A program made the position numbers and the translations under genes. Below, one piece after another: positions 11,790 through 22,622 of a stretch of DNA of 64,000 nt; positions within the stretch are counted from its first letter, which is position 1; each line of letters begins with the position of its first letter. This stretch comes from Fusarium oxysporum f. sp. lycopersici 4287. Its lineage: Eukaryota > Ascomycota > Sordariomycetes > Hypocreales > Nectriaceae. Below the pieces are notes generated by a model that was given only the letters and a program-made list of their open reading frames with translations, was not told the DNA's origin and ran no database searches. Where the stretch lies: contig NC_030988.1 of the NCBI RefSeq assembly GCF_000149955.1, positions 2,873,355 through 2,937,354 on the forward strand, written 5' to 3'.

Positions 11790-14564
11790 CTAGCTTATCT
11801 CCCATTGACTTCTTTCCCGACGTATACTAGAACGTAGCCTCTGCCCACTTGAATGTACTCCCGAACTCCTCCCTGCACCGAGCCTCGCGGACCGTCTTTG
11901 TGTTTGTCGTTGAGATTGATTAGTTTCCTGAGAAGAAGCTTGGTCTTGTGAAGGCGTTAGTCTGACAGTTATTGATCGATTTAAACTCCCTCGAGGTCGG
12001 CACCGTTTTCGCTTTGGCAAACCTTGAATTGACTGCTCTGATCTCTGTTGTATCGGCGTGTCGATTGCCAGCTGCGATGGAACACTTTGCGCTGTATTCT
12101 TAGGCCTTCCACGAAGAGAGGTGGTTATCCTTGGGTCTATTATCCTTCTATAGGGGTCTTGAGACGATGAGTCTCGTATACGCCAATGCGGGTGCACCTC
12201 CTGTTTTGTAAAAGAGGTCCCTGAGGCTAGCTTATTGTATATCGTGTGATAGCATGGTATACCGAGCTCGGTTGGGACAGAGCAAACGCAGTTATCAAGA
12301 GGAGGCGGGAATGGTCTATTCCCTGTTGGCATTGCCTTCTTTGCCAGTCGATATTGTGCTGTAATTAGTGCTAGGCACTTTGATGAGACCAGAGCCCGAA
12401 GCTCCCCTAGGTAGTCTGCACTCGGTCGGTGATACTCAGGCGCAGTAAGTACCTCATCGTTTGCGCAGGCATCAATAAAGTCTTGCCTTTGATCTCTGAT
12501 CATGTCCTGCATAGCTTCGACCAGCCGATAGAGGTGGCTCATTCCATTTAATAGATAGCCCTTGATGTTATTATTGCTTGCCTCAGTACCGGATGTAACG
12601 CGGATACCGAAGTTACGATAATGACGAATAAAGCAGCGTGCCCATTGTGCCCGAACAGGCATATATGTGCCATGGAGGTACCGTAGAATAGGGCGCTGGT
12701 CATTAAACTCTTTACAGAGATTGATCCACGCCTTCTCATGTGCCTCCTCAGTCTCGGCAAAGAGGACCAACTTCCACATAGCAAGAACACCATTGTAGGT
12801 ATGAGAGATATCATTACCTACTGGCGCAGAGATAGACTCTTGGTCGGTAGGGTTCAGTTGAATCTGATCTGGCGGTTCTGCCTCTATATCTGAGCCACCA
12901 CTGATATCGCTACTAGAGCTAGGCCTCTTAAGCCATCTCTGTTTAGCTCGAAGTAGGACATTTGAGTTAATGTGGTGGATACAGAGTTGCTGCTGTACCT
13001 CCGGAAACTGGTCATTAAGTGCTGCTTTCATCGAATCGTCAAAGTCGGTAATGATAACATCTGGCTGACATATAGAGTGTTGCGCCATAAGCTGTTTTAT
13101 ACTCTCTGAGAGGAACTGGAACCCTTCTCGTCTCTCGTTATCGATAAGGCCGAAAGCAGCATTAAAAACAGACCCTAGGCATGTCTGCCCTGTTGCTTGG
13201 AAGAGGGGAAGCTTGAACCGATTGGTATTATAGGTATTGTCAAAGCTAATAACTTCAGGAAATCGTTTCCACATCTGTAGGCAATATGGAAATGTCCATA
13301 CGAGACCAAGTAGACGGTTCGGGTCATCATCTGCCCATTTGATAAGATAAGGTATCTCATTATCGTCAAAGAGCTTGATAAGTGCTGCCGTAGGTGTGAG
13401 ACCCCCTAGCTTCTCGCGGTTGATGAGAGATCGGGCGTTATAAATATCTTTCCGTGTAAATACAGAGTCAGGATACTGCTCCTGAACAATAGCTCGTACA
13501 TCACGGGCCCGAACACCAACTCGACGGCTTGTAGATATAATCGTTGCCTTTGTAGCTTCGGTCAGTCTCCGATGAGAGGGATGTGCAGATGGTCCAATGC
13601 TTGGTCCATGATTATGCTGGTGGTGTTCAGGGTTATCATGTAATCGTAAGAGCCACTTTCCCTCCTCTAGTGCCTCGGCTATAAGCTTCCACTTACAGCC
13701 GCACTTACGAGACTTGCGAGGCCTTATTTGAGCACCTCTAGGAGCTCGTGATTCTCCATATCGATCACACTGGAATGAATATCGTATCTTACGTCCTTTA
13801 TAGGAATACCCATTATACTTAACGATCCCAAAGCCGTGGTCCTTTGCAAAGTTATTAACTTCATGGAAGAGAATATCAACTGAGGGAGCTGCAGTACCAG
13901 GTATCGGCGGGTTTGGGATTTGACCAGGTTCTGGAGAGGAATCCAAGCTTAGATGCTGCGGCTCTCTATTATCAAGTAGGGATAGAGGATAGGGATCGGT
14001 CGGTTGTGTTTCTCGTGGGGGCGAATATGGAGGAGGTGATATAGATTGTCCTGGACTTAGGGATGAGTAGCCCCATTGTTCACGCCATCGCCGAACGCGT
14101 TCTGCTGCTTCGAGAGACTCGCGAGTAAGCCTCCGCTCGGTTCCGATGACATCTGTGACTAATTGTAAGGCAGACTTAAATTTGGCGCGTGGTGATTGAG
14201 CAGTATTATTACAGTCTTCTTCGGTGGATCGGTTTGACTGTGGAGGCAAGGGAATTGGCTCGGGGCCTGGGATCGGTCCTCGTACGCGGGTTGGTCGGCC
14301 ATTTGGGACTGGATAGTCATTACTTAGGTGAATGTCATGATCGAATTGTAATACCCATGAAGGCTCGTTTAGTCCACGCAAGCCTTCAGGTTGTGGGACA
14401 GTCGACAACATCTGAGGATATGACGCGAAGATGTTCTCGAGCGCGCCAGTATCTTCGAGTGGATAGTCAGATGGCGACGGTTGACGTAGGTCGGAATTAG
14501 CGCGCCGCTTTCGCTTTCGCTGCTGAGGCTGTTGGAACGGGTCGGGGCTCTTAGGTTGATCCAT
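11790..14564 (-). CDS. MULE (Hop-like) transposase with FAR1 and SWIM domains
   Basis: An uninterrupted 924-aa frame opens at the ATG at 14564. The order is: a Pro/Ser/Arg-rich N-terminus (1-220), a FAR1/WRKY-GCM1-like zinc-binding region with the Cys and HNH residues (about 225-330), and a MULE DDE core. The core shows VISFDNTYNT (Asp), VIITDFDDS (Asp) and SGTEASNNN (Glu). A SWIM-type knuckle follows (CVCS...GIPCYH), then a basic C-tail with an AT-hook-like KRKRCRPRGS. This is the layout of fungal Mutator-like transposases such as Hop. The frame is intact, unlike its neighbours, so the protein could be active. I could not define terminal inverted repeats with certainty; short direct repeats lie 210-260 bp upstream. 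The element seems to abut the broken 5' end of the LINE. Confidence 0.88.
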   Translation of the reverse strand: MDQPKSPDPFQQPQQRKRKRRANSDLRQPSPSDYPLEDTGALENIFASYPQMLSTVPQPEGLRGLNEPSWVLQFDHDIHLSNDYPVPNGRPTRVRGPIPGPEPIPLPPQSNRSTEEDCNNTAQSPRAKFKSALQLVTDVIGTERRLTRESLEAAERVRRWREQWGYSSLSPGQSISPPPYSPPRETQPTDPYPLSLLDNREPQHLSLDSSPEPGQIPNPPIPGTAAPSVDILFHEVNNFAKDHGFGIVKYNGYSYKGRKIRYSFQCDRYGESRAPRGAQIRPRKSRKCGCKWKLIAEALEEGKWLLRLHDNPEHHQHNHGPSIGPSAHPSHRRLTEATKATIISTSRRVGVRARDVRAIVQEQYPDSVFTRKDIYNARSLINREKLGGLTPTAALIKLFDDNEIPYLIKWADDDPNRLLGLVWTFPYCLQMWKRFPEVISFDNTYNTNRFKLPLFQATGQTCLGSVFNAAFGLIDNERREGFQFLSESIKQLMAQHSICQPDVIITDFDDSMKAALNDQFPEVQQQLCIHHINSNVLLRAKQRWLKRPSSSSDISGGSDIEAEPPDQIQLNPTDQESISAPVGNDISHTYNGVLAMWKLVLFAETEEAHEKAWINLCKEFNDQRPILRYLHGTYMPVRAQWARCFIRHYRNFGIRVTSGTEASNNNIKGYLLNGMSHLYRLVEAMQDMIRDQRQDFIDACANDEVLTAPEYHRPSADYLGELRALVSSKCLALITAQYRLAKKAMPTGNRPFPPPLDNCVCSVPTELGIPCYHTIYNKLASGTSFTKQEVHPHWRIRDSSSQDPYRRIIDPRITTSLRGRPKNTAQSVPSQLAIDTPIQQRSEQSIQGLPKRKRCRPRGSLNRSITVRLTPSQDQASSQETNQSQRQTQRRSARLGAGRSSGVHSSGQRLRSSIRRERSQWEIS

Positions 14565-14774
14565 AATGAATAGATCTTGCGGGTCAGTGGGGAATGAAGG
14601 TAAATAGCACGATCTAAATCCGGCGTAATTCAAAGGAGGTTGAAGGCAAGGGGGCTAAAGTCTTATGATTCTATTGGTTAAGATTAAGATCCGTTAAGCG
14701 AGAAAGCTTCACCGCCTTTGGAATTTTATATCGGTTGCTTAGAAATATTTTAAACCAATAAGAGAGGATAAAAG

Positions 14775-14823
14775 TCATGCGTCCGAAAGGTTCATGCGTC
14801 CCTAGCCAAAGTGTCATGCGTCC
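14775..14823. repeat. Three direct repeats of tcatgcgtcc
   Basis: The 10-nt motif tcatgcgtcc occurs at 14775, 14792 and 14814, spaced 17 and 22 nt. It lies upstream of the MULE transposase start and could be a subterminal transposase-binding array. That role is inferred. Confidence 0.6.
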
Positions 14824-15576
14824 CTAGTCATTGCCAAATTTTTTCCCTCTCCAGTAAACGTTACCCGAGACGACGAGAACTAACGAGAAATAATTAACGG
14901 ACAGGTAAATGTCCTGCGAATGTAATCACTCTTGTCAATGATTAAGCCATAGGGGCGCCTACGTAGCGAACAACAAACTATCAAAGAGTAAAAGCGACTG
15001 AAAAAGCCAGTATTTGCGAATCCCCGCCAAATTGCCGTTGTTGTGGCTCGTGTCTTGCGGACCGAAGTCTGAATATGCCAACCTCTGACGCTACAGGAGG
15101 ATCTGTCGCGTCCAAGTCCACAATAGTGGAGATTGGAAATCAGATCACTGGCTCATCGATTCGTAAATCCACATGGTTGTATTGATGTTTTGGAGATTTT
15201 AGTGGGCTTTGAGACTGAAATGGCCCACGATGCATGGTATACCTACCATAAGCCTAACCATTAGGGATCGACATGGAGGGCGTCAGTGGAGTTGTTTCCC
15301 GCTAAGCCCCATGCATGTCTGGTTATCTTAGCATGTTAACCTAAGCGGGGCTCCGGACCCCACCATCGCCCCAGCCCATCATGGAACCGCCGTGCTTTAT
15401 TATTCTCCCTTCTACTCATGCCTTCACCACTCGTTACGCGTTTTTAAATCTCTCTGGCATATTGGATTACTACCGTTTGTCCTAGGACCCTTCGCTTCGA
15501 TCGCAACCTTCTCAGATTGCTACATGATCGTCCTAACGACGTGACCGAACTTGAACTACCTAGGTTAACCAGCTCG
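14824..15576. other. Intergenic, no gene seen
   Basis: About 750 bp without a convincing frame. It should contain the outer end of the MULE element and the promoter of the MFS gene, but neither boundary could be fixed. Confidence 0.4.
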
Positions 15577-17654
15577 ATGCGAGGCGCTCATAGGGACCTA
15601 TACACTCTGAATTTCGATTGCAGCACCAGAACAGACGTTTACTATATGATACGAGCGAAAGCAATGGACCGTGATGCGGTGGAAAGCTCAAGGTTTCACC
15701 AGCTCGAGGCTTCTGTATCAGATACGGCTCGGTTACTAAGCACCGATGCACTTGGTACACAGGACAAGTGCAGAGAAGCCATGAATGGCGATCGTTGGGA
15801 GATATATGAAGATTCGAAAGTGTTGTCGTGGTGGCAGAGGCCCTCAGTATGCTCCAACTTCTCGGACGTCTGTTACAACCAAGAGCTAACAGCATATCCA
15901 GGTCTACTGGCTGCTTTTCCCTTTCACGGTTTTCACCCTAGCTTTCGGAGGTGTCATGGTGCCTAAATTGAATCTGTGAGCGCTTCCGTTATTATATCTT
16001 AACCTAGGACATTGACTGTGAGGCGTAAAGGATCCTCGACCTCGTTTGCAAGCAATACTTGGCGGATCAGAAGTTCCTTGACCCGAACATCACCTTCAAT
16101 GCTATCCTTCTCGGTAGCGACAACCCACAATGCAAGATACCCGGGGTCCAGAAGAATGCTGCAACCTTCATGCTGGTCATGAATCTCATCACAGGCTTAC
16201 TGAGTGCCATCGTGACTCCAAAGTTGGGGCATCTATCAGACCGATATGGTAGGACGCGATTGATGGCCCTGGCTTCCTGTGGTGGTTTAGTTGCTGAATT
16301 CATAACCATCTTGGTGGCCAGATTTCCTCAAGTTATTGACCACCGGTGGCTAGTACTGGGAAGCGTGTTTGATGGGTTGACCGGCTCTTTTACAGCTGGA
16401 AGCATCCTCCACCAGTCATACATTAGCGATTGCACGCCGCCCTCAAAACGTGCAGCGTCTATAGGCTACATGCATGCCTGCCTGTTCACCGGCCTGGCAT
16501 TCGGCCCTCTTTTGGCCGGATACTTTGCCAAAGGGACTGGCAGCCTCCTGTCCATCTTCTATGTGGTTCTGGGTTGCCACAGTATGTTTGTGATCGTAAT
16601 TAGGTTCATCGTTCCTGAATCTCTACCCAAGGAGAAGCAGCTGCTTGCTCGGGAGAAGTGGGACAAGGAACAAGAGTTGAGGGCCCAGACCAGGAGGTCT
16701 CTGTTATCCACTATCCAGACGACTAACCCATTCGAGCCTCTCAAGGTCCTCAGCCCCACGGGCCCTGGAACTTCGCCTGCCCTCCGCCGAAACCTGGTTG
16801 CTCTGGCTCTCAACGATATCATCATTTTTGGAATCTCTCAAGCTGCTGGTGCGGTTATTATTTTGTACAGCGAGTACATGTATGGATGGGGCACCTTTGA
16901 GAGTTCTCGATTCGTGTCTGTTTTGTCGCTAGTTCGGGTAGCGGCTCTGATGGGCGTCTTCCCAATCATCAACTATTTTGGGCGTGTTCGTCCAGCTGCT
17001 CGGAGACGACGAGATTGTCTCACCCTGCCAGCAGAGAAGCATTATGGAGCAGACAACCTCGACATATGGGTCCTTAGGGCTGCCCTGACGTCAGATATCC
17101 TAGGCAGCATTGGATACAGTCTGGCACACTCTGAAAAGGTTTTTTTCCTTAGCGGCATGGTCACAGCAATGGGAGGACTTGGCAGTGCCACTACCCAAGC
17201 TACTATAACCAAGCACGTTCCCTCGAATCGCGTAGGGCAGCTTTTGGGTGCGGTTGGCATGCTGCTTGCCCTTTCTAGGATTCTTGGGCCGCTCTTGTTC
17301 AACGGTATCTACGCTGCTACAGTCGGAACGTTTCCACAGGCCATCTTTGTCCTACTGGCAAGCTTGTATGGCATTAGCTTCCTCGCGAGTTTTGCAATCC
17401 GGCCCCACGGTGAGTTGCTCCTTTTGCCCCTTTTGCCCCGAGGATTCGAATATGCTAACGAGATGTGTAAGTTCATTGGGAGGATGAACAGGAGGAGACA
17501 AGGCCACTTAGCCCTGGACAACAGACATACAATGCCAGAACGAACACGCTCCCTATTGATGAGGAGAGAGTCCATGTCCAATAGGTCTACGATAGGGTTT
17601 TCAGCCCATAGTCAAAGCCAGCCATTCAAGAACGCTCATGTGCAACGGGCGTAA
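15577..17654 (+). CDS. MFS transporter (Tet/HIAT-like)
   Basis: Three exons are proposed: 15577-15846, 15902-15975 and 16031-17654, with GT-AG introns of 55 nt each and a gagctaacag branch region in the first. The joins restore the continuous sequence WWQRPS-VYWLLFPFTVF and PKLNL-ILDLVCKQY, giving about 655 aa. The protein has the MFS motif GHLSDRYGR between early membrane helices, a long central loop, and about 12 hydrophobic segments. The tail after residue 610 is Arg/Ser-rich and cytosolic. It resembles fungal tetracycline-resistance-like or hippocampus-abundant-transcript-like transporters; the substrate is unknown. The start is uncertain: the frame is open back to 15448 without an earlier ATG, and 15646 is an alternative. 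No break is visible. Confidence 0.8.
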
Positions 17655-18275
17655 CTTCGTACCCAGCTCGATAACTGCACCGCGATTGACCGTCTCGAAA
17701 CCTTGAAATACTCGTTAGGAAGCAGTCAGCTACACCCCTCTTGGTTCTTATATCGCTTCTAACTGGACATATGGAGTTTAAGAAGATGAATATTCATGAA
17801 AAACACATCCAACAGGAAGGTGCAAGTGAAAACCTGCCAAGTGCCGTGGCATATGCGGTGATCATAGCCCCGAGATACCCTCGTTTGTTCATCTCGATCC
17901 ACGTAATTCATTTCGTTGTTACTGGTAGCAGCTGCTCTAGGGAGGATATCAGCTTAACAACCTCGTCATAAAAGAAGCGCTGTATCAGCCGTGCCGTGGC
18001 CGTGTTCGTTGGCGGCTCCTTTCTCCGGCGGTCACCTTTCTTATCGTCTTTTCTCAGATAATACATGTATCTGGTCGATTAGTGCAAGTTTAATGTATTC
18101 GTGCTATGAGTCTTCAAGAAGTGTCACCGCCCCCGAAAGATTTACTGTATCCATAAGCAATCTTAAGATCCTTGAACCGTATATGCCTGTTCAACACCAT
18201 TAAACAAAGTTGATAGGAACAAGAGGGCACTATCCTTCCACGCCATTTCGTCCACCAATACCAAAAGACGCCATA
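17655..18275. other. Intergenic, left flank of pogo element
   Basis: No gene is supported. Short frames here lack motifs. The sequence continues at 21252 beyond the transposon insertion. Confidence 0.4.
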
Positions 18276-21251
18276 CTTGGGTAGGGCCTAGAGAGCGGCC
18301 CACCTTAGCTTGTGGTATCACTCCGCAAGCTTCGTGCCCAAGCACGGGGGGTTCATTGACTGGGAAAAGGGTCTGCTGACAGGGAAAATTGGGGTACCTC
18401 AATTTGGCTGCAAAAGCCGCCAAATGAAGGTACCGACTTTCCCTCGGTTAGTAACATAATTCAGACCGGACTAACCCCTCCATCTGCATCTACGGGACAA
18501 ATGCATCACAACCACAACACCATAATATATCATCAAAATCAGGTATGTTATTCATTCTTTTTCGCAACAACTAAGACATCCTACCTAACTTCAATAGTAT
18601 CTTTAACTGATATATCATCATCATCTTCTTCTCCTTCTTCTGCTTCTTCTTCTTCTTCAATCTCTTCATCATCTTCACTTTCATCGATATCCAATTCATC
18701 ATCATCAACAGACAACGCTTTCTGCTTTCCACGCTGTTTTCTCGAAGGTGAGGCTATCAAATCGACTGCATCTTTGACTATATTAATATTATAGTCAAAA
18801 GGAAGAAGGAATGGAGGATTCCAGTAAAAAGGGAAGATCTTAGGTATATGTTCTTGCTGTGCATCTCTTGCTTGCTTGGCCAATAGCTTGGATTCTTTCA
18901 TCTTTCCGTGCATCTCACGGTGAGCACAATATCTTGTAGCTAGAAGCTCTGTAGACTTGATACAAAGCTCGGATTGAGTCTTGATGAAGAATTCACTGAC
19001 TGTGAATGGCCTCACTTCCTGTGAGGAGGAAGGTTGGGCATTATGTTGTTCAATAGGATGATATTCCTTCAAAGATGACCGTAGTAGCTTCCTTACAGAG
19101 AAAAGCCACCGCCGTAGATATACAGCCTCGTCTCTGACCTCCTTGGCATAATAACGACGAAGCTCTGCATCCTGATTTGCCCGTCTATTATGTTGATCCT
19201 TTGCGACACGGAGTCTGGCATCATAAACTGTAATTGGCCCGTAATTTGCTATGATAATAGTTCCTTCGTCCCGTTCTGAACGTCGTAGGCTCTTCTCCTT
19301 CAAACGGCGCATCTCCTGAGTAGCTGTGATACCGTTCAAGGCAAGGGTTGTGTGTGCTTTTCGCACTTTTTCGTTAACATGTAACACACTTGGGGTCAGA
19401 GGCACGCCTGAGGATATTGAACATTCAATACGAAGGGCCACATAATCTTCGTATTGCTTGATTTGCCGTAGATTAAGCTGAGGTGTATTGGTATTGTTCC
19501 AGATAACCGTTGGAGGCGTGGAGGGCATCATTGGAATCCCCTCGTTGCGATGAGTATTTTGATGTATATCTCGTGATGATTCGCCAACTTCTTCTTCATT
19601 TGAATCATCGCGAAAGTCACTGCTATGGTTGGAAGATAACCCAGGTGTGATATAGCCGGGAAGATCACGTTCAGCAACCTCCAAAGATAGGGATGAAAGA
19701 GGGTTGACCATTTTGTTGATAACAACGGAGGGATCAAGAGGATAGATGCCGGATTTTGCCCACGATGAGATGATAGTACTTTTCTTAGTAGCTTTGCGGC
19801 GAATCTCCTGTAAATGAAACATAAAGTCAGCTTTATTGAAGTCCGTAGCACCGTCAGCGATTTCCCTAAGTAAGGCTTCCTGATGCCAATGCTTATATGT
19901 ACTGAATAATCCAACATCTAATGGCTGAAGTATATGTGTCAGATGAGGAGGGAAGGGATATAAGATAATATTTGCATCTAGAGCTTTCTGATAAAGCTCT
20001 TTGGTGAAATGACTTTCACATCCATCATAAAGAATAACTCGAAGATCTGATGTATTTTGAGGCCGGGTAAGTCTCTCAAAGTGGTCAAAGAAGTCCTGTG
20101 CCGTGATATCGTCGATATAGCCTTTTGGTGTTGTGACTATCGTAGCCTGCTCGTCTAGGTCATTATCCACCCAACGGGAGGGAATCTGTACGCCGGGCAT
20201 GATGACAAACGGGGCTATGATTCCTCCTGTTGCAGATATTGACTCCACGATAGTCATACTAATAGTCGTATGTGCATCTGTTAACAGAGGGGAGTCGATA
20301 TCGAGGAAAGTCCATATCATAATACCGTTCATTAGATATCCTATTATAAAGCCGGTCTCGTCGAAATTCCAGACATTATCGAAGTTGATGTCGTTTCCCT
20401 TGACAAATTCTGTCCATTTTGCAAACCACTCTTCGACATTGGCTCGGTCTGCCATAGCTTTGCGATTTGCAGCGAGAGTACGGCTCTTTCTCCTATGAAA
20501 GACTTCACGATACCGCCTGAGGAAGCGGCGAGCCCAGAACCTTGAGGCATGAGGCTCACGATGTGTAGCCTTAAGCAGGGAATTCGCATACTGACGAAGT
20601 GTGCGTTGTTGTATGTGATGCCCCTGTGTTACTCTCCTCCAACACCAAGCGAGTATAGCTTTCTCTTCTTCCTTGCTGAATAACGTCCTGTTGCCGCCGT
20701 TATCTCTCACAGGATGATGGCCGTTGATCCTACTGCGAAGTCTCTTATAGTTGACTTTCCATGCTTGTGCAGCGGCTCTCATAGAGGGATAAACGCCCTC
20801 TAGATATAATGCCTTTGCTGCGATAGTGCGTTCTTCAATATTATAGTCCGTGAAGCGGGAAATTCGTGGTAAACCAGTCTCAGGATTGATATATATTTGT
20901 TGTGCTGACGGAGCAAGCTCTGGGCTTTCAGATGTCATATTCTTTTTATTAATTGAAGTACTATTGCAATAGTTGTAATTGATTTAATATTTGTTGTTGA
21001 GGTGGTGATATTAATAGAGGCTGTGGTGTTGCGGTAGATAAATAATTGTAGGCATCATAGGTGTAGGAAACGGGGACATGCATATAAAGAAGCTACAAAA
21101 ATTTGGCGGGTTTTGCAGCCAAATTGAGGTACCTAAATTTTTTCCCTGTCAGCAGCCCCTTTTCCCTGTCAGTGCACCCCCCGTGCTTTCGTTACTACCT
21201 TCGGTATCCGTGCCTCAAGCACGGGGGGCCGATCTCTAGGCCCTACCCAAG
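18276..21251 (-). mobile_element. Complete pogo-type element with long TIRs
   Basis: The ends are cttgggtagggcctagaga at 18276 and its complement up to 21251, flanked by TA at 18274-18275 and 21252-21253. The inverted repeats extend about 180 bp with gaps. They share the blocks gcacgggggg, ctgacagggaaaa and tacctcaatttggctgcaaa. The element is 2976 bp and carries one open transposase. A 315-bp internally deleted relative lies at 44700-45014. Confidence 0.9.
18581..20938 (-). CDS. Pogo-type DDE transposase, 785 aa, intact
   Basis: A single open frame runs from the ATG at 20938. Residues 30-150 form a helix-turn-helix/CENP-B-like DNA-binding region. The DDE_1 core has NFDETGF (D193), ILYDGCESH (D305) and HILQPLDVGLF (D341), a DD35D spacing. 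The C-terminal 400 residues go beyond the usual Fot1 length (about 540 aa): they are charged and end in an acidic run of Asp/Glu around residues 745-775. The protein would excise and reinsert the element by cut-and-paste at TA sites. With long TIRs, intact TA duplications and no stop, this is one of the best candidates in the window for an active transposon. It probably also mobilises the MITE at 44.7 kb. Confidence 0.92.
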   Translation of the reverse strand: MTSESPELAPSAQQIYINPETGLPRISRFTDYNIEERTIAAKALYLEGVYPSMRAAAQAWKVNYKRLRSRINGHHPVRDNGGNRTLFSKEEEKAILAWCWRRVTQGHHIQQRTLRQYANSLLKATHREPHASRFWARRFLRRYREVFHRRKSRTLAANRKAMADRANVEEWFAKWTEFVKGNDINFDNVWNFDETGFIIGYLMNGIMIWTFLDIDSPLLTDAHTTISMTIVESISATGGIIAPFVIMPGVQIPSRWVDNDLDEQATIVTTPKGYIDDITAQDFFDHFERLTRPQNTSDLRVILYDGCESHFTKELYQKALDANIILYPFPPHLTHILQPLDVGLFSTYKHWHQEALLREIADGATDFNKADFMFHLQEIRRKATKKSTIISSWAKSGIYPLDPSVVINKMVNPLSSLSLEVAERDLPGYITPGLSSNHSSDFRDDSNEEEVGESSRDIHQNTHRNEGIPMMPSTPPTVIWNNTNTPQLNLRQIKQYEDYVALRIECSISSGVPLTPSVLHVNEKVRKAHTTLALNGITATQEMRRLKEKSLRRSERDEGTIIIANYGPITVYDARLRVAKDQHNRRANQDAELRRYYAKEVRDEAVYLRRWLFSVRKLLRSSLKEYHPIEQHNAQPSSSQEVRPFTVSEFFIKTQSELCIKSTELLATRYCAHREMHGKMKESKLLAKQARDAQQEHIPKIFPFYWNPPFLLPFDYNINIVKDAVDLIASPSRKQRGKQKALSVDDDELDIDESEDDEEIEEEEEAEEGEEDDDDISVKDTIEVR

Positions 21252-21253
21252 TA

Positions 21254-22032
21254 ATTGTAGTTTACCATGTCCTGGAACTGAAGTCTATCCCTTCAATTGT
21301 GGAAAGCCTCCAGGAGGGTCACTATGGGGTGACTTCCCACCTAACGTATCTTGCAATGGAAGTCCTCACGGCCTCACAAGCTACGGAGTAAAGACTTTAC
21401 GTTACTTTTATTCTCTCGCTAATTGCCACACCGAATAGTTACTCACGTATAATTGAAGTATGTGGGGTAATGTCGAGCGCTATACCTAATAAAGGCTCGC
21501 CACAATGAAAGGGATAGGGCATCATTTGTTGGTTACATGATTCCTCCGTATACTTCCGTCGTGATCTCCTTCAAACCCTTACAAAGATATCGTCCCAGGT
21601 TTTGTATTTTACCCCGTGCCCTATGACTGTCCTGCGAGGCTCATGCGGTTTGCAGCAAGCCAACTTGGTGGTCAATTTCTCCAATTGTTCAGTATCCTAG
21701 CTTCAACAGCAGAGGCAAACTCTAGCTGTCAGTGGCGGACGAGGGTTGGTCTTGTGAGTAGTCAAGGGCTATTGGATTGATAACTGGAACCATGATATCT
21801 GTCTCCTCGTTATCTTGCTTCGGCTCAAAGGCGTCCTGTTGCGGGCGAACGTCACTGTCGCTTCGAGCGCGTCCATGTTAGTATCCAATTTTAGGGGTCA
21901 GATATACAGGCCTACTTCGTCAGCGGTCATATCCTCTGGAAGTTTCACAAAGCCGAGCCATGCGGTTTGTGGCTACGTAAATACCTGGAGGATGGAAACT
22001 GCTTAAATATTAGAGGTTTTATGGGAAAATAA
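21254..22032. other. Intergenic, no gene seen
   Basis: A 111-codon frame crosses the right end of the transposon into this flank (to 21438) and contains several Cys/Pro, but shows no known domain. Nothing else is supported. Confidence 0.4.
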
Positions 22033-22224
22033 CCTCTTCATCGTGTAGTGGTGACGGACTACAACAGAGATTATAAGGTGAGTGCGTTAGTAGAAGCGGG
22101 AGCAGATGTAGCCATAAAAGATTTCATGGGGCGTCCGCCCGTCGATCTTGCAAGAGACACGAATGAACACATATTCATATTTCTGTTAAAGACTTGGCAA
22201 AAATCGGTTGTGGCAGAGCAGTAG
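22033..22224 (+). pseudogene. Ankyrin-repeat gene fragment
   Basis: The frame reads PLHRVVV, then SALVEAGADVAIKDFMGRPP and VDLARD, which is one and a half ankyrin repeats, ending in TAG at 22222. A stop (taa) directly precedes it and no further repeats are found, so this is a remnant of a larger ankyrin protein. Confidence 0.65.
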
Positions 22225-22622
22225 AATCAGGATAGGAAATAGAGTTGATGGTCCTCGTAAATCCCAAGAGGAGGAAATTAGAGAGAAAGAATACATGAGC
22301 TGGCCCAGCCGTCTTGGCACTGGTTTGCCAGTATCTATATGCTGGTAAAGGGAGCGCGCTTAAATAGGTGCTCGAGCACTTGTTCAGTGCTAGCACGCAC
22401 GTCTTAGCATGAATAGCGAATCGAGTCTGGTATCAACGTGTTGTTGCCCAAGACAAGATAGAACGAACAAGCTAAAAGACGGCCAGTTCGGGAAAGAAAA
22501 ATTACGTCCAGGGGAGAAACATAGTATACAGGTGAAGCCGCAAAAATATATCATGGATAACTATCAAAGCTGATCTTCTCTGTGCTGGGCTTTTCCATCG
22601 TGCTTCTGGGGCGGGTGCTGAT
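22225..22622. other. Intergenic, no gene seen
   Basis: No supported feature between the ankyrin fragment and the 3' end of the phospholipase C pseudogene. Confidence 0.4.

Noticed and set aside
18163..18423. 86-codon minus-strand ORF at the pogo left end
   Set aside because: It runs through the terminal inverted repeat into the flank, so it is a chance frame.
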